Source of the DNA: Alphaproteobacteria bacterium
GTDB lineage: Bacteria > Pseudomonadota > Alphaproteobacteria > SMXP01
Reading direction: 5' to 3'
Assembly (NCBI GenBank): GCA_021774995.1
Contig: JAJFIM010000014.1
Span: forward strand, 1-6,704
DNA length: 6,704 bases
Part shown: positions 6,027-6,704 of the stretch, in pieces
Position numbering within the stretch: position 1 is the stretch's first letter
Layout of the letters: every line of letters starts with the position of its first letter
Made by a program: the position numbers and the translations under genes
The notes under the pieces: generated by a model
Databases searched by the model: none
Told to the model about the DNA's origin: nothing
What the model saw: only the letters and a program-made list of their open reading frames with translations

Positions 6027-6704
6027 TGCGCCCCCCGCAAACGATCCATATTTGCCCGGTACGCAGCCACCCGGTCGGCGTAACCGGCGCCCTGCCCCCC
6101 CGCGCCAAGACTAAACGTTGCGGTTCCCGCCACCAGAATATCAGCCCCCGCCGCGATGATTGCGGGCGCGGTGCGCGCCGTGACGCCGCCATCCACTTCC
6201 AGCGCGATATCCCCGCCAACCTCATCGATGCGCGCCCGCGCCGCTTTGATTTTCGTCAATTGCGACTCGATAAACGCCTGCCCGCCAAATCCGGGATTGA
6301 CGCTCATGATCAGCACCAGATCAACATCACCCAAAACCGGGTCCATAACCTCTATAGGCGTTGCCGGGTTGAGCGCCACGCCGGCCTTGGCGCCGGCGCG
6401 TCTGATGGCCTGAAGGGTGCGGTGCAGATGCGGCCCGGATTCAGGATGCACCGTGATAATATCGGCCCCCGCTTGTGCGAACGCCTCAATAAAGCCATCG
6501 ACCGGCGCAATCATCAAATGCGCGTCAAAGGGCAGAGACGTGGACCCGCGCAACGCCCGCACCACATCGGGCCCAAGGGTGAGATTGGGCACAAAGTGAC
6601 CGTCCATGACGTCAACATGAACGTAGTCAGCCCCGGCATCTGTGATGGCGCGAATTTCTTCGCCGAGCTTGGCGAAATCGGCCGCCAGAATTGAGGGTGC
6701 GATT
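6023..6704 (-). CDS. rpe: Ribulose-phosphate 3-epimerase, missing only its first few residues
   Basis: The enzyme interconverts ribulose 5-phosphate and xylulose 5-phosphate in the pentose phosphate pathway (and the Calvin cycle where present). From the window end the frame reads IAPSILAADFAKLGEEIRA and continues to the TGA at 6023-6025, giving 226 visible residues. An internal ATG at 6605-6607 would remove the first strand and active-site residues, so the true start lies just past position 6704. Counting from the first visible residue, the TIM-barrel active-site and metal ligands are Ser4 in APSILAAD, His29 and Asp31 in VHVDVMDGHFVPN, His62 in FDAHLMI, and Asp171 in LEVDGGV; MSVNPGFGGQAF (133-144) is the phosphate-side signature. 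All are intact. Its stop overlaps the start of the heparinase-family gene by four bases, so the two are probably one transcript. A G7 run on the coding strand (complement of 6095-6101) falls in a Gly-rich loop, LGAGGQGAG, near the C-terminus. Confidence 0.97.
   Translation of the reverse strand, partial: IAPSILAADFAKLGEEIRAITDAGADYVHVDVMDGHFVPNLTLGPDVVRALRGSTSLPFDAHLMIAPVDGFIEAFAQAGADIITVHPESGPHLHRTLQAIRRAGAKAGVALNPATPIEVMDPVLGDVDLVLIMSVNPGFGGQAFIESQLTKIKAARARIDEVGGDIALEVDGGVTARTAPAIIAAGADILVAGTATFSLGAGGQGAGYADRVAAYRANMDRLRGAQ

Noticed and set aside
6095..6101. A G7 run on the rpe coding strand, considered as a phase-variation tract
   Set aside because: It lies in a Gly-rich loop near the end of a housekeeping gene, where on/off switching would make little sense; it is better read as a caution about the C8 run elsewhere.
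6023..6607. The internal ATG at 6605-6607 as the rpe start
   Set aside because: Starting there would drop APSILAAD and the His/Asp of VHVDVMD, which are active-site parts that are plainly encoded upstream in the same frame.

Overview
The window looks like chromosomal DNA from a GC-rich alphaproteobacterium. The basis is gene order and protein style: an rpe, heparinase II/III-family, purH series on one strand is a familiar alphaproteobacterial arrangement (usually with rsmB upstream of rpe), and the UMF1-type transporter tail also reads as alphaproteobacterial. The order or genus cannot be fixed from the sequence alone. There are no rRNA or tRNA genes, no insertion sequences and no CRISPR arrays. 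All genes read as intact except the two cut by the window edges.

Layout. Positions 1-299 (+) hold the C-terminal end of a UMF1/Atg22-like major facilitator transporter that started before the window. It converges, across 17 bp, on four genes that all run on the minus strand. Read in transcription order (right to left) these are: rpe (6704 to 6023, start codon beyond the window edge); a 597-residue heparinase II/III-family protein (6026 to 4233), whose ATG overlaps the rpe stop in an ATGA; a 163-bp gap with a possible promoter and a possible hairpin/U-tract leader; a 668-residue membrane-anchored NDP-sugar 4,6-dehydratase of the FlaA1/WbpM/PglF/CapD type (4069 to 2063); a 135-bp gap with a short hairpin; and purH (1927 to 317).

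How the genes relate. rpe (pentose phosphate pathway) and purH (last two steps of IMP synthesis) are housekeeping genes. Between them lie two polysaccharide-linked genes: the heparinase-fold protein, probably translationally coupled to rpe, and the NDP-sugar dehydratase, which would supply a 4-keto-6-deoxy sugar nucleotide for surface glycans. A functional link between these two is possible but inferred only from adjacency.

The points most worth a second look are: an eight-cytosine run inside the dehydratase gene, where one base gained or lost would stop translation within about four codons; the dehydratase sitting inside an otherwise familiar gene order; the heparinase-family protein lacking a signal peptide and carrying Asp where I recall Asn; and the structured 5' leader of the dehydratase gene. 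I found no convincing evidence of an undescribed multi-gene system; these are ordinary genes with a few details to test.
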